DNA from: Planctomycetaceae bacterium
Lineage (GTDB): Bacteria > Planctomycetota > Planctomycetia > Pirellulales > Lacipirellulaceae
NCBI GenBank assembly: GCA_003233055.1
Contig: QIKP01000057.1
Location: 1 to 64,000, forward strand
Length of the DNA: 64,000 bases
Direction: 5' to 3'
Below, one piece after another: positions 33,160 through 42,546 of this stretch. The translations under genes were made by a program, and so were the position numbers. The notes below the pieces were generated by a model, which saw nothing but the letters and a program-made list of their open reading frames with translations, had not been told where the DNA came from and did not search any database. The stretch's first letter is position 1, and every line of letters begins with the position of its first letter.

Positions 33160-36100
33160 CTACTCGCCGCGCAAGGCGGGCAAGATCGGCTGCCGAAGTG
33201 CGCCGCGGGTAGCGAGCCAAGTGGCGACGAGGCCGGTGGCCAGAAGAGTGGCGAGGAGCCATGCGGAAGTCTGCCACGGGAGCGATGCGGATTGTTTCCC
33301 CCACTGGGGGAGCCAAGTGAGTGCGGCAGCGACGGCACCCAGGAGCAAACCCCAGGCGAGGAGTGCCAGGCTTTCGAGCAACACCAGCAGCACAACCCGG
33401 CGGGGCCGAAAACCGACCGCTTGCAAAAGAGCCAACTCGCCGCGCCGCTCGATCACGCTGCGCAACTGCACGACCGCCACACCGATTGTTCCCAGCAACA
33501 GCCCCAGCCCGCCCAACAACTGGAACGTCGAGAGGTACGTATTTTGAACCGCGAGAAACCCTTCGAGCCTGACGACGGTCGAGGTTGCGGCGAAGCCGTA
33601 GTCGTCGAGGCGGTCTTCGAGAATCGGGCCGAGGCCTGCCGTTTTGCCGGCAGCGATTAGAAAACATCCGCTTCCCGAGTCACCTGGAAAGAGACGGCGG
33701 AAGTGGGCGTCGCTCACCACGAGGTCGCCTTGCAGCACGCTGTTTTTCATCAGGCCAACCACCTCGAGCGTTGCGTCGCGACCGGCGCCGTCGCGCACGG
33801 TGAGTCGGTCGCCGACGGAACCCGAAAGATGCAAACTATAAACGGCGGTCGCAACATCGAGCACCACAGGCACCACAGGTTGCCCCGCGGAGTTGGTTCC
33901 CAGATCGCGGTTCAGTTCAGGCCCCCCGGCCCCCCAGGCAAAACCGCCCAAGACTCGCTCGGCGTCGCGCGTGCCGAGGATACGTGGCTGGACCGTTTGG
34001 TAAAGGTTGAGACAACTAGCATCTTCACCCGGGTGGACGCGAAGCGAGTCGATGGTGCAGCGGGCCAGGCGAGCCTCGCCTTCGTCCGAGAAGCCAAACT
34101 CGAGCCGGCCTTCGGCGGTCCCCAAATCGTAGTAGAGTGGCAGGTCGCTCGTAGCGAACCAATCGTAGCCGCCAGTCCCTTCGGTTGTCGGAGCGAGACG
34201 GAAGGCGCTGATTGCCAGGAGCAAGAAACTGGCCGAGGCGACCAGCGCGATGGTCAGCGTGCTGCGACCAGGGCGTCGGGCTAGGTTGGCCTTTGCGAGC
34301 CCGGGAAGCGAGAGCGTTGAACCGTCGAGGCGGTGGGCCGAGTGCCGTTTCCAGTGGCGGTTGGTGAACCCTAACAGCCCGGTCAACACCAGCGCTCCGA
34401 CGCCTAAGAACGCGCCGGCTTGGGCTTCGCCGCGAAGCGTCGTGCCCCACGCGCCGAGTGCCACGGCGGCGGCAAGGCATCCTAGCCAGATCGCACCCGT
34501 TCGCCGAAGCGAAGACGCCGAAAGGGGAAGCGAGTCGTTGATGGAGCCGGCCAGGAGCGCCTGCGGCGAGAGGGCGAGAACTTGGCGAAGGGTTTGCCAG
34601 GTGGTGAGCCACGCGACGCCAAGCCCGAGGGCGAGGCCGATCGGCAAACTCCAACGGCCGAGGTGAAGTTCCAGGAACGGCGAAGCGATGGCGGCGACCC
34701 AAATCGTGCGCAACCCGGTGATCATCAGGGCCGCATAGACGATTCCGAGAAGCAATCCGAGCAGCGCACCGACCCCGGCCACGCCAAGGGCTTCGCGCCC
34801 CAGAAGTTGCCCAGCGCGCTGGGGCGTAAAACCGATCGCAGCGAGCAGGCCCAGTTCCCCTGCGCGTTCCTCGACCGAAAGGCGAAAAAGCAACACAAGA
34901 AGTACCAGGGCCGCCGCGATGAGAAAGAGGCTGAACCCGAGGAACAACCCATCGAACGGCGTGGTGCCGCTAGCGGCGTCGAGGCCCTGTTGTTTCACCG
35001 GTTGGAAGACGAATCCCAGCTCGGCGGGCGAAAGTTCTTGGCGGAGCGCGGCAGCGACCTGTTGGGCGGAGTGGCCTTTCCCGGCAGGCAAACGGAGCAA
35101 GCTAACCGACCCCCATCGGGTCGCCCAAACCTGTCGGGCGAGTCGGTGCGACACAAACGCTTTCGGAGTCGCCTGATGGTCGTCCCAATAATCTTCGTCG
35201 TCGGGCGTGATCGGTTCGGTCAGATCGAAGGGCAGGTCCCAATCGGCGATCGAGTCTTGATCGGTCACACCAGCAAGCTGCGGGGTGAGCAACGGGTCGG
35301 CAACAGCCCCTTCGAGCGGCACGATCGCCTTGAGCTGCAACTCGAGTGGCGGCTCGCGCTCGCGGAGCTGCCCATGCGTGCTTTCGGGTTCGTAGAATCG
35401 AAGCTCCACGGTGTCGCCCACCTGGGCCTCTAACCGGTCGGCGGCCCAGCGATTCAGGATAACTTGATCGTCGGCCAGGGCGATCGGCTCCCCGTCGGCA
35501 TCTCGCAACAGGCCGAGCGCCAGGGTCGAGTCGACGCCGGCGACCGTCGAGTAGGAGAGGCTGCGGTCGCCAACGCGGAGGGTGTTGGCGAGGTACGTGG
35601 TGATCGGTTGCAGGTTTTCTTTGCCAAAGGCCCGTTCCGCGGCGGCCACCACCGCCGGGGGTAAAACCAAACCTTCGGCCGAGATTTGCAGCGGGCCACT
35701 TTCCAATTCTTCGAACTGGAGCCCGTAGTCGGCGAGGGCCGGGCGGAAGTTGTCCGTGAGCCACGCCTGCGCTTCGGGACCAGTCGCCGAATCGATCTGC
35801 CTACTGGCAACGAGGAGCGTATTCGCCTTGCCTGGTTGCTTGATCGCTTGGGCCAGTTCCTCCAGGGGAAGAAAAACCGACCGGGACGGGCGGCCCGTCG
35901 GACGCAACCCGAACCGGGCGAGCCCCTGCGTTGGCAAAACACCCGCGACCCGGAACCGCCGGCCAAGGGTCGTGTCGGACTTCTCGCCAAGCAGGCTGTC
36001 GGCAGGGAGGGCCGAGGCGAGCGGCAGGCGGAGGAGCAGTTCGTCGCCGGCGCGGGCTCCCAAGTCGCGGGCCACTTCGGGGGAAATCCAAACCCCCTTG

Positions 36101-36510
36101 GCACGACGATTCTCGCCGCGAGGGTCGCCCTGGCCCAGCGACCAAAACTCCGCAGGGACGCCGAGGATATCGAGTTGGTTCGCTCTTCGCGTCTGGTCGT
36201 TGCGGCGCAAAGTTGCCGATCCTCGCAGGTTCCATGCAGGCGTTACCGAGTCAAAGTAGTCGTTGAAGCGGGGCAACGATTGGAGTTCCTCCGCCAGCGG
36301 GGCGCGGAAAGGCCTCGGAGCGGTCAGCGCTTGGTCGACCCGACCGAGCCGCTGGAGAGTAAGGTCCCGAAGGCTCCCGCGAACCGAGTCGCCGACCAGC
36401 AGCGCGCCGGTCAGGATGGCGGTCGCGATGGCAACCGCCGCCGCGACAGCACAGTGCATACGCCAGTGGTAACGCAGGTTGGCGGCGATGTAGGTCGTGC
36501 TATTGATCAA
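33160..36510 (-). CDS. Giant FtsX-type ABC transporter permease
   Basis: 1116 residues from a TTG at 36510 with GGGAG just upstream (spacing only 3 bp); no ATG gives a complete N-terminus. After STTYIAANLRYHWR comes a first helix, then ILTGALLVGDSVRGSLRDLT, the start of such planctomycete permeases. Two FtsX core domains follow: helices with VEERAGELGLLAAIGFTPQR near residue 570 and IERRGELALLQAVGFRPRR near 1040, with large periplasmic domains before each. It resembles MacB/LolC-type exporters, moving lipoproteins or peptides. No ATPase gene adjoins it. Confidence 0.85.
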   Translation of the reverse strand: MINSTTYIAANLRYHWRMHCAVAAAVAIATAILTGALLVGDSVRGSLRDLTLQRLGRVDQALTAPRPFRAPLAEELQSLPRFNDYFDSVTPAWNLRGSATLRRNDQTRRANQLDILGVPAEFWSLGQGDPRGENRRAKGVWISPEVARDLGARAGDELLLRLPLASALPADSLLGEKSDTTLGRRFRVAGVLPTQGLARFGLRPTGRPSRSVFLPLEELAQAIKQPGKANTLLVASRQIDSATGPEAQAWLTDNFRPALADYGLQFEELESGPLQISAEGLVLPPAVVAAAERAFGKENLQPITTYLANTLRVGDRSLSYSTVAGVDSTLALGLLRDADGEPIALADDQVILNRWAADRLEAQVGDTVELRFYEPESTHGQLREREPPLELQLKAIVPLEGAVADPLLTPQLAGVTDQDSIADWDLPFDLTEPITPDDEDYWDDHQATPKAFVSHRLARQVWATRWGSVSLLRLPAGKGHSAQQVAAALRQELSPAELGFVFQPVKQQGLDAASGTTPFDGLFLGFSLFLIAAALVLLVLLFRLSVEERAGELGLLAAIGFTPQRAGQLLGREALGVAGVGALLGLLLGIVYAALMITGLRTIWVAAIASPFLELHLGRWSLPIGLALGLGVAWLTTWQTLRQVLALSPQALLAGSINDSLPLSASSLRRTGAIWLGCLAAAVALGAWGTTLRGEAQAGAFLGVGALVLTGLLGFTNRHWKRHSAHRLDGSTLSLPGLAKANLARRPGRSTLTIALVASASFLLLAISAFRLAPTTEGTGGYDWFATSDLPLYYDLGTAEGRLEFGFSDEGEARLARCTIDSLRVHPGEDASCLNLYQTVQPRILGTRDAERVLGGFAWGAGGPELNRDLGTNSAGQPVVPVVLDVATAVYSLHLSGSVGDRLTVRDGAGRDATLEVVGLMKNSVLQGDLVVSDAHFRRLFPGDSGSGCFLIAAGKTAGLGPILEDRLDDYGFAATSTVVRLEGFLAVQNTYLSTFQLLGGLGLLLGTIGVAVVQLRSVIERRGELALLQAVGFRPRRVVLLVLLESLALLAWGLLLGAVAAALTWLPQWGKQSASLPWQTSAWLLATLLATGLVATWLATRGALRQPILPALRGE

Positions 36511-36547
36511 TTTCTCCCGACCGCTGGAGCGGCCTGCGCTCCAACGT

Positions 36548-37825
36548 TTAGAGTCCGATCGCTTTGTCGGAGATGTCTTTGCGGCACCAAGCACCGGTCC
36601 AGCGGATGCACTTGACCGCCTTGTAGGCTTGGAGCTTGGCTTGGGCGAGGGTGTCCCCCATTGCCGTCACCCCCAGCACGCGGCCCCCTGTGGTAACGAT
36701 GGTGCCATCGACCGACGCGGTGCCGGCATGAAAGACTTTGACATCGGGCAGCGCCGCCGCGTCGCCGAGACCACGAATGGAGAAGCCGGTTTCGTATTCG
36801 TTCGGATAACCTTCGCTCGCCATCACGACGCAAACGGCCGGGCGGGGGTCCCACTCGAGCGGCTCGATCTCGTCGAGTTTCCCGTCGACCGCCGCGTTGA
36901 GGAGGACCAGCAGGTCGCTCTTGAGTCGCATGAGCAGCGGTTGGCATTCGGGATCCCCAAACCTCGCATTGTATTCGAGCACCTTGTGGCCCTGCTTGGT
37001 GAGCATGAGCCCCGCGTAGAGGACACCGCGAAAGGGCCGGCGGCTTCGCTTCATGGCATGGAGGGTGGGCACGAGGACGGTCGCCTCGACTTTTTCCAAA
37101 AACTTTTCGCTCACCAAGGGGGTCGGGCAGTAAGCGCCCATGCCGCCCGTGTTGGGGCCTTTGTCGCCGTCGTAGGCAGGCTTGTGATCCTGGGCAGCGG
37201 GGAGTGTGACAAGGGTCCGCCCGTCGGTAATCGCCAGGACACTCGCCTCTTGCCCGACGAGTCGTTCTTCGATCACTAGTTGATCGCCCGCATCGCCAAA
37301 CTCCTTCTGCCCGGCGATGCGCTCGACCGCTTCGAGTGCCTCGGCTCGGTCGCGGCAAACGATTACCCCTTTGCCAGCCGCGAGACCATCGGCTTTGACC
37401 ACGGCCGGCCCGTCGTCTCGCTCGGTGAGATAGTGGATGGCACTCTCCGTATCGCGAAACACACGGTAGTCGGCACTCGGCACGTCGGCGTGGCGGAGCA
37501 GGTTTTTGCAGAAGACCTTGCTCCCTTCCAGTTCCGCCGCTGCCTGTGACGGGCCGAAGACGCGGAGCCCCGCTTCTTGCATCGCATCGACGAGCCCGGC
37601 GACGAGCGGCGCTTCGGGACCGACCAGGGTGAGGCCGACCTCGTTTTCCTTGGCAAAAGCAATCAGTCGCTTGGTGTCGCTTGCCGGGATGTCGACGTTC
37701 TCCGCATCGAGCGCCGTTCCCGCGTTGCCAGGCGCGACAAAGACTTTTTCGGCTTGAGGGCTCTGCGCAATTTTCCAGGCGAGCGCGTGCTCGCGGCCGC
37801 CGTTACCGACGATGAGGACATTCAT
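36548..37825 (-). CDS. purD: Phosphoribosylamine-glycine ligase
   Basis: 425 residues. MNVLIVGNGGREHALAWKI is the N-terminal PurD motif, GPEAPLVAGLVD follows near 70, and HKPAYDGDKGPNTGGMGAY is the ATP-grasp GARS signature, with NARFGDPECQ for metal binding. It joins glycine to phosphoribosylamine in purine synthesis. It is monocistronic here, 38 bp after the large permease start region. Confidence 0.96.
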   Translation of the reverse strand: MNVLIVGNGGREHALAWKIAQSPQAEKVFVAPGNAGTALDAENVDIPASDTKRLIAFAKENEVGLTLVGPEAPLVAGLVDAMQEAGLRVFGPSQAAAELEGSKVFCKNLLRHADVPSADYRVFRDTESAIHYLTERDDGPAVVKADGLAAGKGVIVCRDRAEALEAVERIAGQKEFGDAGDQLVIEERLVGQEASVLAITDGRTLVTLPAAQDHKPAYDGDKGPNTGGMGAYCPTPLVSEKFLEKVEATVLVPTLHAMKRSRRPFRGVLYAGLMLTKQGHKVLEYNARFGDPECQPLLMRLKSDLLVLLNAAVDGKLDEIEPLEWDPRPAVCVVMASEGYPNEYETGFSIRGLGDAAALPDVKVFHAGTASVDGTIVTTGGRVLGVTAMGDTLAQAKLQAYKAVKCIRWTGAWCRKDISDKAIGL

Positions 37826-38044
37826 AGGGACTCGCGGTCACGCGGGATTGCCGCGCGAGATTTTCTAGGAAGGGGAGCAATGAAGGGGAAGCAAGGAGTG
37901 TAGCCAAGAACGGGGAGTCTATCCAAGCCGTTGATTTTACGCATTCGGTATCGGGTTGGAAGTCACCCGCCAAGTCGTTGGCCAATTTTGGCCCATCGGC
38001 GACCGACGGGACGATTGCAAAGTCACGGCAGAGAGCAGACCCAA

Positions 38045-38069
38045 TAGCCGACGAGCTACGCCTCGTCGG
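38045..38069 (-). repeat. Family A palindromic repeat (singlet)
   Basis: Consensus copy between purD and the cytochrome gene. Confidence 0.85.
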
Positions 38070-38189
38070 AGGTCCCTGGCGGTTCAAAAAGGACTTTGCA
38101 ATCCTCCTGCGGCGACCGACGGGCGTGTGTACAGCAGCGGCGGAGGCGGGTAGGGTGGCGGGCTTGGGATTGACCAACCACCCACCACC

Positions 38190-38211
38190 GGCCCGCTGAA
38201 GCGGGCCCGCC
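38190..38211 (-). repeat. Family B-like hairpin directly before the cytochrome gene
   Basis: GGCCCGCTGAAGCGGGCC, 7-bp stem, five bases before the TTG start, in the ribosome-binding region. Confidence 0.65.
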
Positions 38212-38216
38212 ATGTT

Positions 38217-39461
38217 TTGAATGCTCGACTTTATCGACGACCTCGTGCGGCAGCGTTCGCTGGTGTAGGGGCTGCGCTGTTGCTCATCGGGTGTGGATCG
38301 CCCTCGCCACCGGAGTTTTCGCCGAATCGACTCCTCAGCATCGGACAGGGATCGACCCGGGAACAAGAGAACGAGCTGGCCCTGACCCTCACCGATCTGT
38401 TCGGAACTCCTGACCAACCACGAGCCCCCGCCGGTACCGGGCTCGAAATGGCCCAACTCGAGATGGCGGCGGGCGCCGTGGGGTACGAGGGGAACAAGCC
38501 ACAGGACGAAGCCCGACCGCGGGGGCTCTATCGGCAGCATTGTGCCCAGTGCCACGGCATCACGGGCGATGGCTACGGTCCGGCAGCGGCCATGCTCTCG
38601 CCCTACCCCCGCGATTTCCGCCGAGGGATCTATAAGTTCAAATCGACCACGCGCGACGCGATGCCGACCGACAACGATCTACGCCGGGTGATCGTCGAGG
38701 GCCTCCCCGACACGGCGATGCCCTCGTTCCAACTGCTCGATAACGACCAAATCGACGCGCTCGTGGAATACACCAGGTACCTCAGCATTCGTGGCCAAGT
38801 CGAGCGTGAGTTGGTCGCCATGCCGGCAAGTGAATGGAATCAAAAAACGGTCGAGGCCCTGGTCCAAGAGGTGGCAAAGCGCTGGGAAATGGCGGACGAT
38901 CGGGTCGTCGTTCCCGATCCCGACTCCCTCCCTCGCGAAGATCGGACACCGGCAGAGATCAAAAAATCGGCCCAGTTGGGCGAGGCGATCTTTCTCTCGG
39001 CGGCGGCCAAATGCATGGAGTGCCACGGCAAAACAGGGCAACCCGACCGCCTGACCGAACTCGACGATTGGAGTCGCGAGAACTTTGACTTTCGCACCGA
39101 GACAGCCGCACGGGCTGAATCGCTCACGGCCGAACGAACGCGAGTCGAGGGCATGGCAGGGGCGCATCGCGAGCGGGCAGAGGCGAGACTCCAGGAGTTG
39201 GCTCCTCCGCTACGCGCCCGACAGCAGGTCGTTGCCACGTTGCTCGAGCCCGAATACGCCAAGCCGCGAGACTTCTCGAGCGGCATTTTTCGCGGGGGAA
39301 GCGAGTCGATCGATCTGTTTCGCCGCATCCACCAAGGCATCCCCGGCACGCCGATGCCGGCCCACGGGTCCCCCCGTCCTGGCGTGGCTGGCGTCTTGAC
39401 CGACCAAGAGATTTTTCAAGTAGTCGACTACTTGAAAAATGACTCGAAGAATCGCGAATGA
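38217..39461 (+). CDS. Di-haem cytochrome c lipoprotein
   Basis: 414 residues from a TTG. The signal ends at LLLIGC (Cys26), a lipobox. Two haem c sites are CAQCH (109-113) and CMECH (266-270). PMPAHG near the C-terminus could supply the axial Met of the second haem. Between CMECH and that Met lies a ~60-residue helical insert (ETAARAESLTAERTRVEG region), which I recall from other planctomycete proteins of this type. It heads the ctaA-ctaB operon, so electron supply to cytochrome oxidase is likely. Confidence 0.85.
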   Translation: MNARLYRRPRAAAFAGVGAALLLIGCGSPSPPEFSPNRLLSIGQGSTREQENELALTLTDLFGTPDQPRAPAGTGLEMAQLEMAAGAVGYEGNKPQDEARPRGLYRQHCAQCHGITGDGYGPAAAMLSPYPRDFRRGIYKFKSTTRDAMPTDNDLRRVIVEGLPDTAMPSFQLLDNDQIDALVEYTRYLSIRGQVERELVAMPASEWNQKTVEALVQEVAKRWEMADDRVVVPDPDSLPREDRTPAEIKKSAQLGEAIFLSAAAKCMECHGKTGQPDRLTELDDWSRENFDFRTETAARAESLTAERTRVEGMAGAHRERAEARLQELAPPLRARQQVVATLLEPEYAKPRDFSSGIFRGGSESIDLFRRIHQGIPGTPMPAHGSPRPGVAGVLTDQEIFQVVDYLKNDSKNRE

Positions 39462-39552
39462 CTCCGACCAAGCTTGGTCGGCGCTCGCTAGAAGTCAACT
39501 CCGTCCCCCCCCGCTGTGGCCATCGCTTGGTTACTCCTATACTCGACAGTTC

Positions 39553-40614
39553 ATGGCCACGCACTCCCCTCACAAAACCGACCCCCAAGCCGCCAACGCC
39601 GCTCGCTGGACTCACCCTGTTGCGTGGACGCTCTGTGTGGTGACCTTCCTCCTCCTATGGGTCGGCGGGCTCGTGACGACTACCAAGAGTGGGATGGCGG
39701 TGCCCGACTGGCCCGGCACCTACGGCCACAACTTGTGGCTCTACCCCTGGCAAACCTGGATTTTCGGCCCGTGGGATTTATTCATCGAGCATGGCCATCG
39801 CCTCTGCGGGACACTCGCCGGTCTACTGACCATCGCTCTGTTAGTCCTGCTCTGGCGGCATGACGAGCGCCGATGGATGCAGTACGTCGGCATCGGGGCC
39901 TTGGTCGGTGTGATCGGGCAGGGGGTGCTCGGAGGGATGCGAGTGCTGCTCGGCGACCGCCTCCTGGCGATGCTGCATGGCTCCATCGGCCCGCTCTTCT
40001 TTGGGCTTACCGTGGCGATGGTGGTTTGGACTTCGCAAACCTGGCACGCGGCAACGCGAGACGATTCCACCACTTCCCTCCAGTCGCGACTCCCACTGGC
40101 ATCGGTGCTCCCACTGGCGTCCATCGCGAGTCTCTTGGTCTACTTTCAATTGGTGCTCGGTGCCCTGTTGCGACATCTACCCGTCACCGCCTCGCCCGCC
40201 ACCTTCAGTACTGTGGTCAAGGCGCATTTGTTTCTTGCTGCTTTCGTCACCTTGGCGGCATTAGCGATGACCTGGCGAACCTCCGTTCGCGGAATGCCTA
40301 ACGCCGTTCGCCTGGCAGGGAGGGCAACCGGAGGGGTCGTCGCGGTCCAGGTGGTGCTGGGGCTGACAACTTGGCTCGCCAAGTACGGCGTACCCGATTG
40401 GGCGGAGCAACTGGTCCAAACACCCGCGACAGCCATCATCGCCGACGGATGGTGGCAAACCCACGTCGTCACGGCCCATCAAGCGACGGGTGCCCTGTTG
40501 TTTGCTGGCGTCCTCACCACCCTTCTGCTCGCCGCGAGATGGGCCCCCGACCGGGCCTCGATCGTCAGGTCGAACCGGGCCAACGTTACGTCAGGGACGA
40601 GGGCAACTACATGA
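39553..40614 (+). CDS. ctaA: Haem A synthase
   Basis: 353 residues from ATG 39553; an ATG at 39439 would overlap the cytochrome gene by 23 bp. Eight helices. The haem ligands lie in IEHGHRLCGTL (EHGHR motif), MLHGSIGP, VVKAHLFLAAF and VTAHQATGALL. GMAVPDWPGTYGHNL is also typical. It oxidises haem O to haem A. ctaB follows with an ATGA overlap. Confidence 0.92.
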   Translation: MATHSPHKTDPQAANAARWTHPVAWTLCVVTFLLLWVGGLVTTTKSGMAVPDWPGTYGHNLWLYPWQTWIFGPWDLFIEHGHRLCGTLAGLLTIALLVLLWRHDERRWMQYVGIGALVGVIGQGVLGGMRVLLGDRLLAMLHGSIGPLFFGLTVAMVVWTSQTWHAATRDDSTTSLQSRLPLASVLPLASIASLLVYFQLVLGALLRHLPVTASPATFSTVVKAHLFLAAFVTLAALAMTWRTSVRGMPNAVRLAGRATGGVVAVQVVLGLTTWLAKYGVPDWAEQLVQTPATAIIADGWWQTHVVTAHQATGALLFAGVLTTLLLAARWAPDRASIVRSNRANVTSGTRATT

Positions 40615-41540
40615 GCAGTTTACCCTCAACGATGATCGCAACGGACAATGTCGTGGCGGAAAATAACGGCTCTTGGATAAGTCGATGCGCCGACTTTCTT
40701 GAACTCACCAAACCCCGAATCGTGGCGATGGAACTCATCACCATCGCCATGGGTTTTTATCTTGCGGCCGGAAACCACCGGTCGGTTGGCGTTCTTCTGG
40801 CAACCCTCCTCGGCACCGGGCTCGTCGCGGCGAGCGCGAGTACGCTGAACCAGTGGTTGGAAGCCGACCTCGATGCCAAAATGGAGCGGACCGCTAATCG
40901 CCCCCTCCCTGCCGGGCGGATCGAACCGTGGCACGCGGTCCTCTTTGGCGGCGTCTTGCTCGCTCTTGGCACGGGCCTGCTCTTGGCCGGGCCTGGCTGG
41001 CAAACACTCCTGCTCGGGATCGTCTGCTGGATGCTCTACGTGCTGGCCTACACGCCGCTAAAGACCCGCTCGACACTCAACACGGCCGTCGGAGCCGCAA
41101 GCGGCGCGATTCCCATGGTCATGGGCTACGTCGCGGCAGAGGGGACGTTGGATGCGGTCGCCCTGGGGCTCTTCGGCGTGCTTTATTTATGGCAGTACCC
41201 TCACTTCATGGCGATCGCCTGGCGCTGTCGCGACGACTACTTTGCGGCCGGCTACGTCATGTCGACCACCGTCGATCCAACCGGCCGGCGCGCCGGTCAG
41301 GAAGCGGTCGGCTATGCAATGCTACTCGCACCGGTGAGCCTGTTGCCAATGATTTTGACCGACGATCTGCTACGGGGGAGTCTCTACGTCGTCTGGACGC
41401 TCGCCCTGGCGGCCGTTTACCTCTGGGCGTCGATCTTGTTCGCCCGAGCGCCGGGCGAAACCACATCCCGAAATTTGCTCTACGTCAGTTTGCTTTACTT
41501 GCCTTGCTGGATTCTTGGATTGTTTCTTATTGCGAGTTAA
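40611..41540 (+). CDS. ctaB: Protoheme IX farnesyltransferase (haem O synthase)
   Basis: 309 residues. DFLELTKPRIVAMELIT is the start of the UbiA-type core; NQWLEADLDAKMERTANRPL is the first Asp-rich prenyl-diphosphate motif (NxxxDxxxD), followed by LPAGRI. YLWQYPHFMAIAW near 210 is the second conserved region. It attaches farnesyl to haem B. The start overlaps the ctaA stop (ATGA). Confidence 0.93.
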   Translation: MSSLPSTMIATDNVVAENNGSWISRCADFLELTKPRIVAMELITIAMGFYLAAGNHRSVGVLLATLLGTGLVAASASTLNQWLEADLDAKMERTANRPLPAGRIEPWHAVLFGGVLLALGTGLLLAGPGWQTLLLGIVCWMLYVLAYTPLKTRSTLNTAVGAASGAIPMVMGYVAAEGTLDAVALGLFGVLYLWQYPHFMAIAWRCRDDYFAAGYVMSTTVDPTGRRAGQEAVGYAMLLAPVSLLPMILTDDLLRGSLYVVWTLALAAVYLWASILFARAPGETTSRNLLYVSLLYLPCWILGLFLIAS

Positions 41541-41570
41541 GGCGATCGCATTTCCCCCTGAAGGCCCTTC

Positions 41571-41592
41571 GGCCCGCTAAAGCGGGCACGCC
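41571..41592 (-). repeat. Family B-like hairpin directly before an ABC ATPase gene
   Basis: GGCCCGCTAAAGCGGGC, then ACGCC and the ATG; it occupies the ribosome-binding position. Confidence 0.6.
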
Positions 41593-42546
41593 ATGATGAT
41601 TGAAAATACGACCCTTTCGATTCAGGACGTTCGTTATCGCTACGGCGAGAACGAAGCGGTGCGCGGTGTTTCGTTCGATGTGGCGGAAGGGGAAATCTTT
41701 GCGCTCTTGGGGCCCAATGGGAGTGGCAAGACGACACTCTTTCGGCTGATCTCGACGCTCGTCCCGTTGCAACAAGGCGAGATCACCCTGCTTGGAACAA
41801 GCGTCCGCCAGCAGCCGGCTGCCGTACGGGGCCAACTCGGCGTCGTGTTTCAATCGCCAAGCATCGATAAAAAACTCAAGGTCCTCGAAAATCTACTCCA
41901 CCATGGCCGGCTCTACGGGCTTGGCGGAAGCGCGCTCCGTCGCCAAGCGATGGCCATGCTCGACCGGCTTGGACTGGCCGACAAAGCCAAGGACTACTGC
42001 GAGACCCTTTCCGGCGGGCAGCGCCGACGCGTCGAGCTCGCGCAGGCCATGCTTCATCAGCCACGAATGCTGGTGCTCGACGAACCTTCCACCGGTCTCG
42101 ACCCTGGCGCGCGGAGCGATCTCTGGCGTTACTTCACGGGGCTTGCCGAGGAGGGGGTCACGATCGTTCTGACGACGCATCTCCTCGAAGAAGCCGAGCG
42201 AGCCTGTCGGATCGCCATCATGCACCAGGGCCAGGTTGCTGCGATCGACACCCCCGCCGCGCTGCAAGCCTCCCTAGGGGGCGATTCGATCCTTATCCGC
42301 ACGGCAGAGCCCCAAGCGCTCGCCGAGGCGATACGCAAACAGTGGGATTGCCAACCGACCGTCGTCGATGGGGCGGTTCGGTTCGAACAACCCAACGGCC
42401 ACGAATGGGTCCCTCGCATCGTCGAAGCGTTTGGCGAGCAGGTTCAAGCGATCACACTCGGGAAACCAACGCTCGAAGATGTCTTCATCGCCCGCACCGG
42501 GCACCGCTTCTTGGAAGAAACGACCACCGACGAAACGCACTCATGA
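41593..42546 (+). CDS. ABC transporter ATP-binding protein in the cta operon
   Basis: 317 residues. Walker A GPNGSGKTT near residue 42, Q-loop VFQSPSIDKKLKVLENL, signature LSGGQRRRVELAQAM, Walker B LVLDEPSTGLDPG. The long C-terminus (DVFIARTG) fits the DrrA/NatA group. The ATG follows a family B hairpin. The permease starts in an ATGA overlap. Such a pair between ctaB and DUF420 is common in planctomycetes; cargo (haem, copper or lipid) is unknown. Confidence 0.87.
   Translation: MMIENTTLSIQDVRYRYGENEAVRGVSFDVAEGEIFALLGPNGSGKTTLFRLISTLVPLQQGEITLLGTSVRQQPAAVRGQLGVVFQSPSIDKKLKVLENLLHHGRLYGLGGSALRRQAMAMLDRLGLADKAKDYCETLSGGQRRRVELAQAMLHQPRMLVLDEPSTGLDPGARSDLWRYFTGLAEEGVTIVLTTHLLEEAERACRIAIMHQGQVAAIDTPAALQASLGGDSILIRTAEPQALAEAIRKQWDCQPTVVDGAVRFEQPNGHEWVPRIVEAFGEQVQAITLGKPTLEDVFIARTGHRFLEETTTDETHS

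Larger units (their letters stand above)
37826..38216. other. Gene-free stretch between divergent genes
   Basis: 391 bp between purD and the cytochrome gene. It holds a family A copy (38045-38069) and a family B copy (38190-38211) directly before the TTG start. No promoter match is good enough to call. Confidence 0.5.

Noticed and set aside
40371-40610. 80-residue extension of CtaB
   Set aside because: It overlaps ctaA in another frame; the ATGA overlap start at 40611 fits the family.
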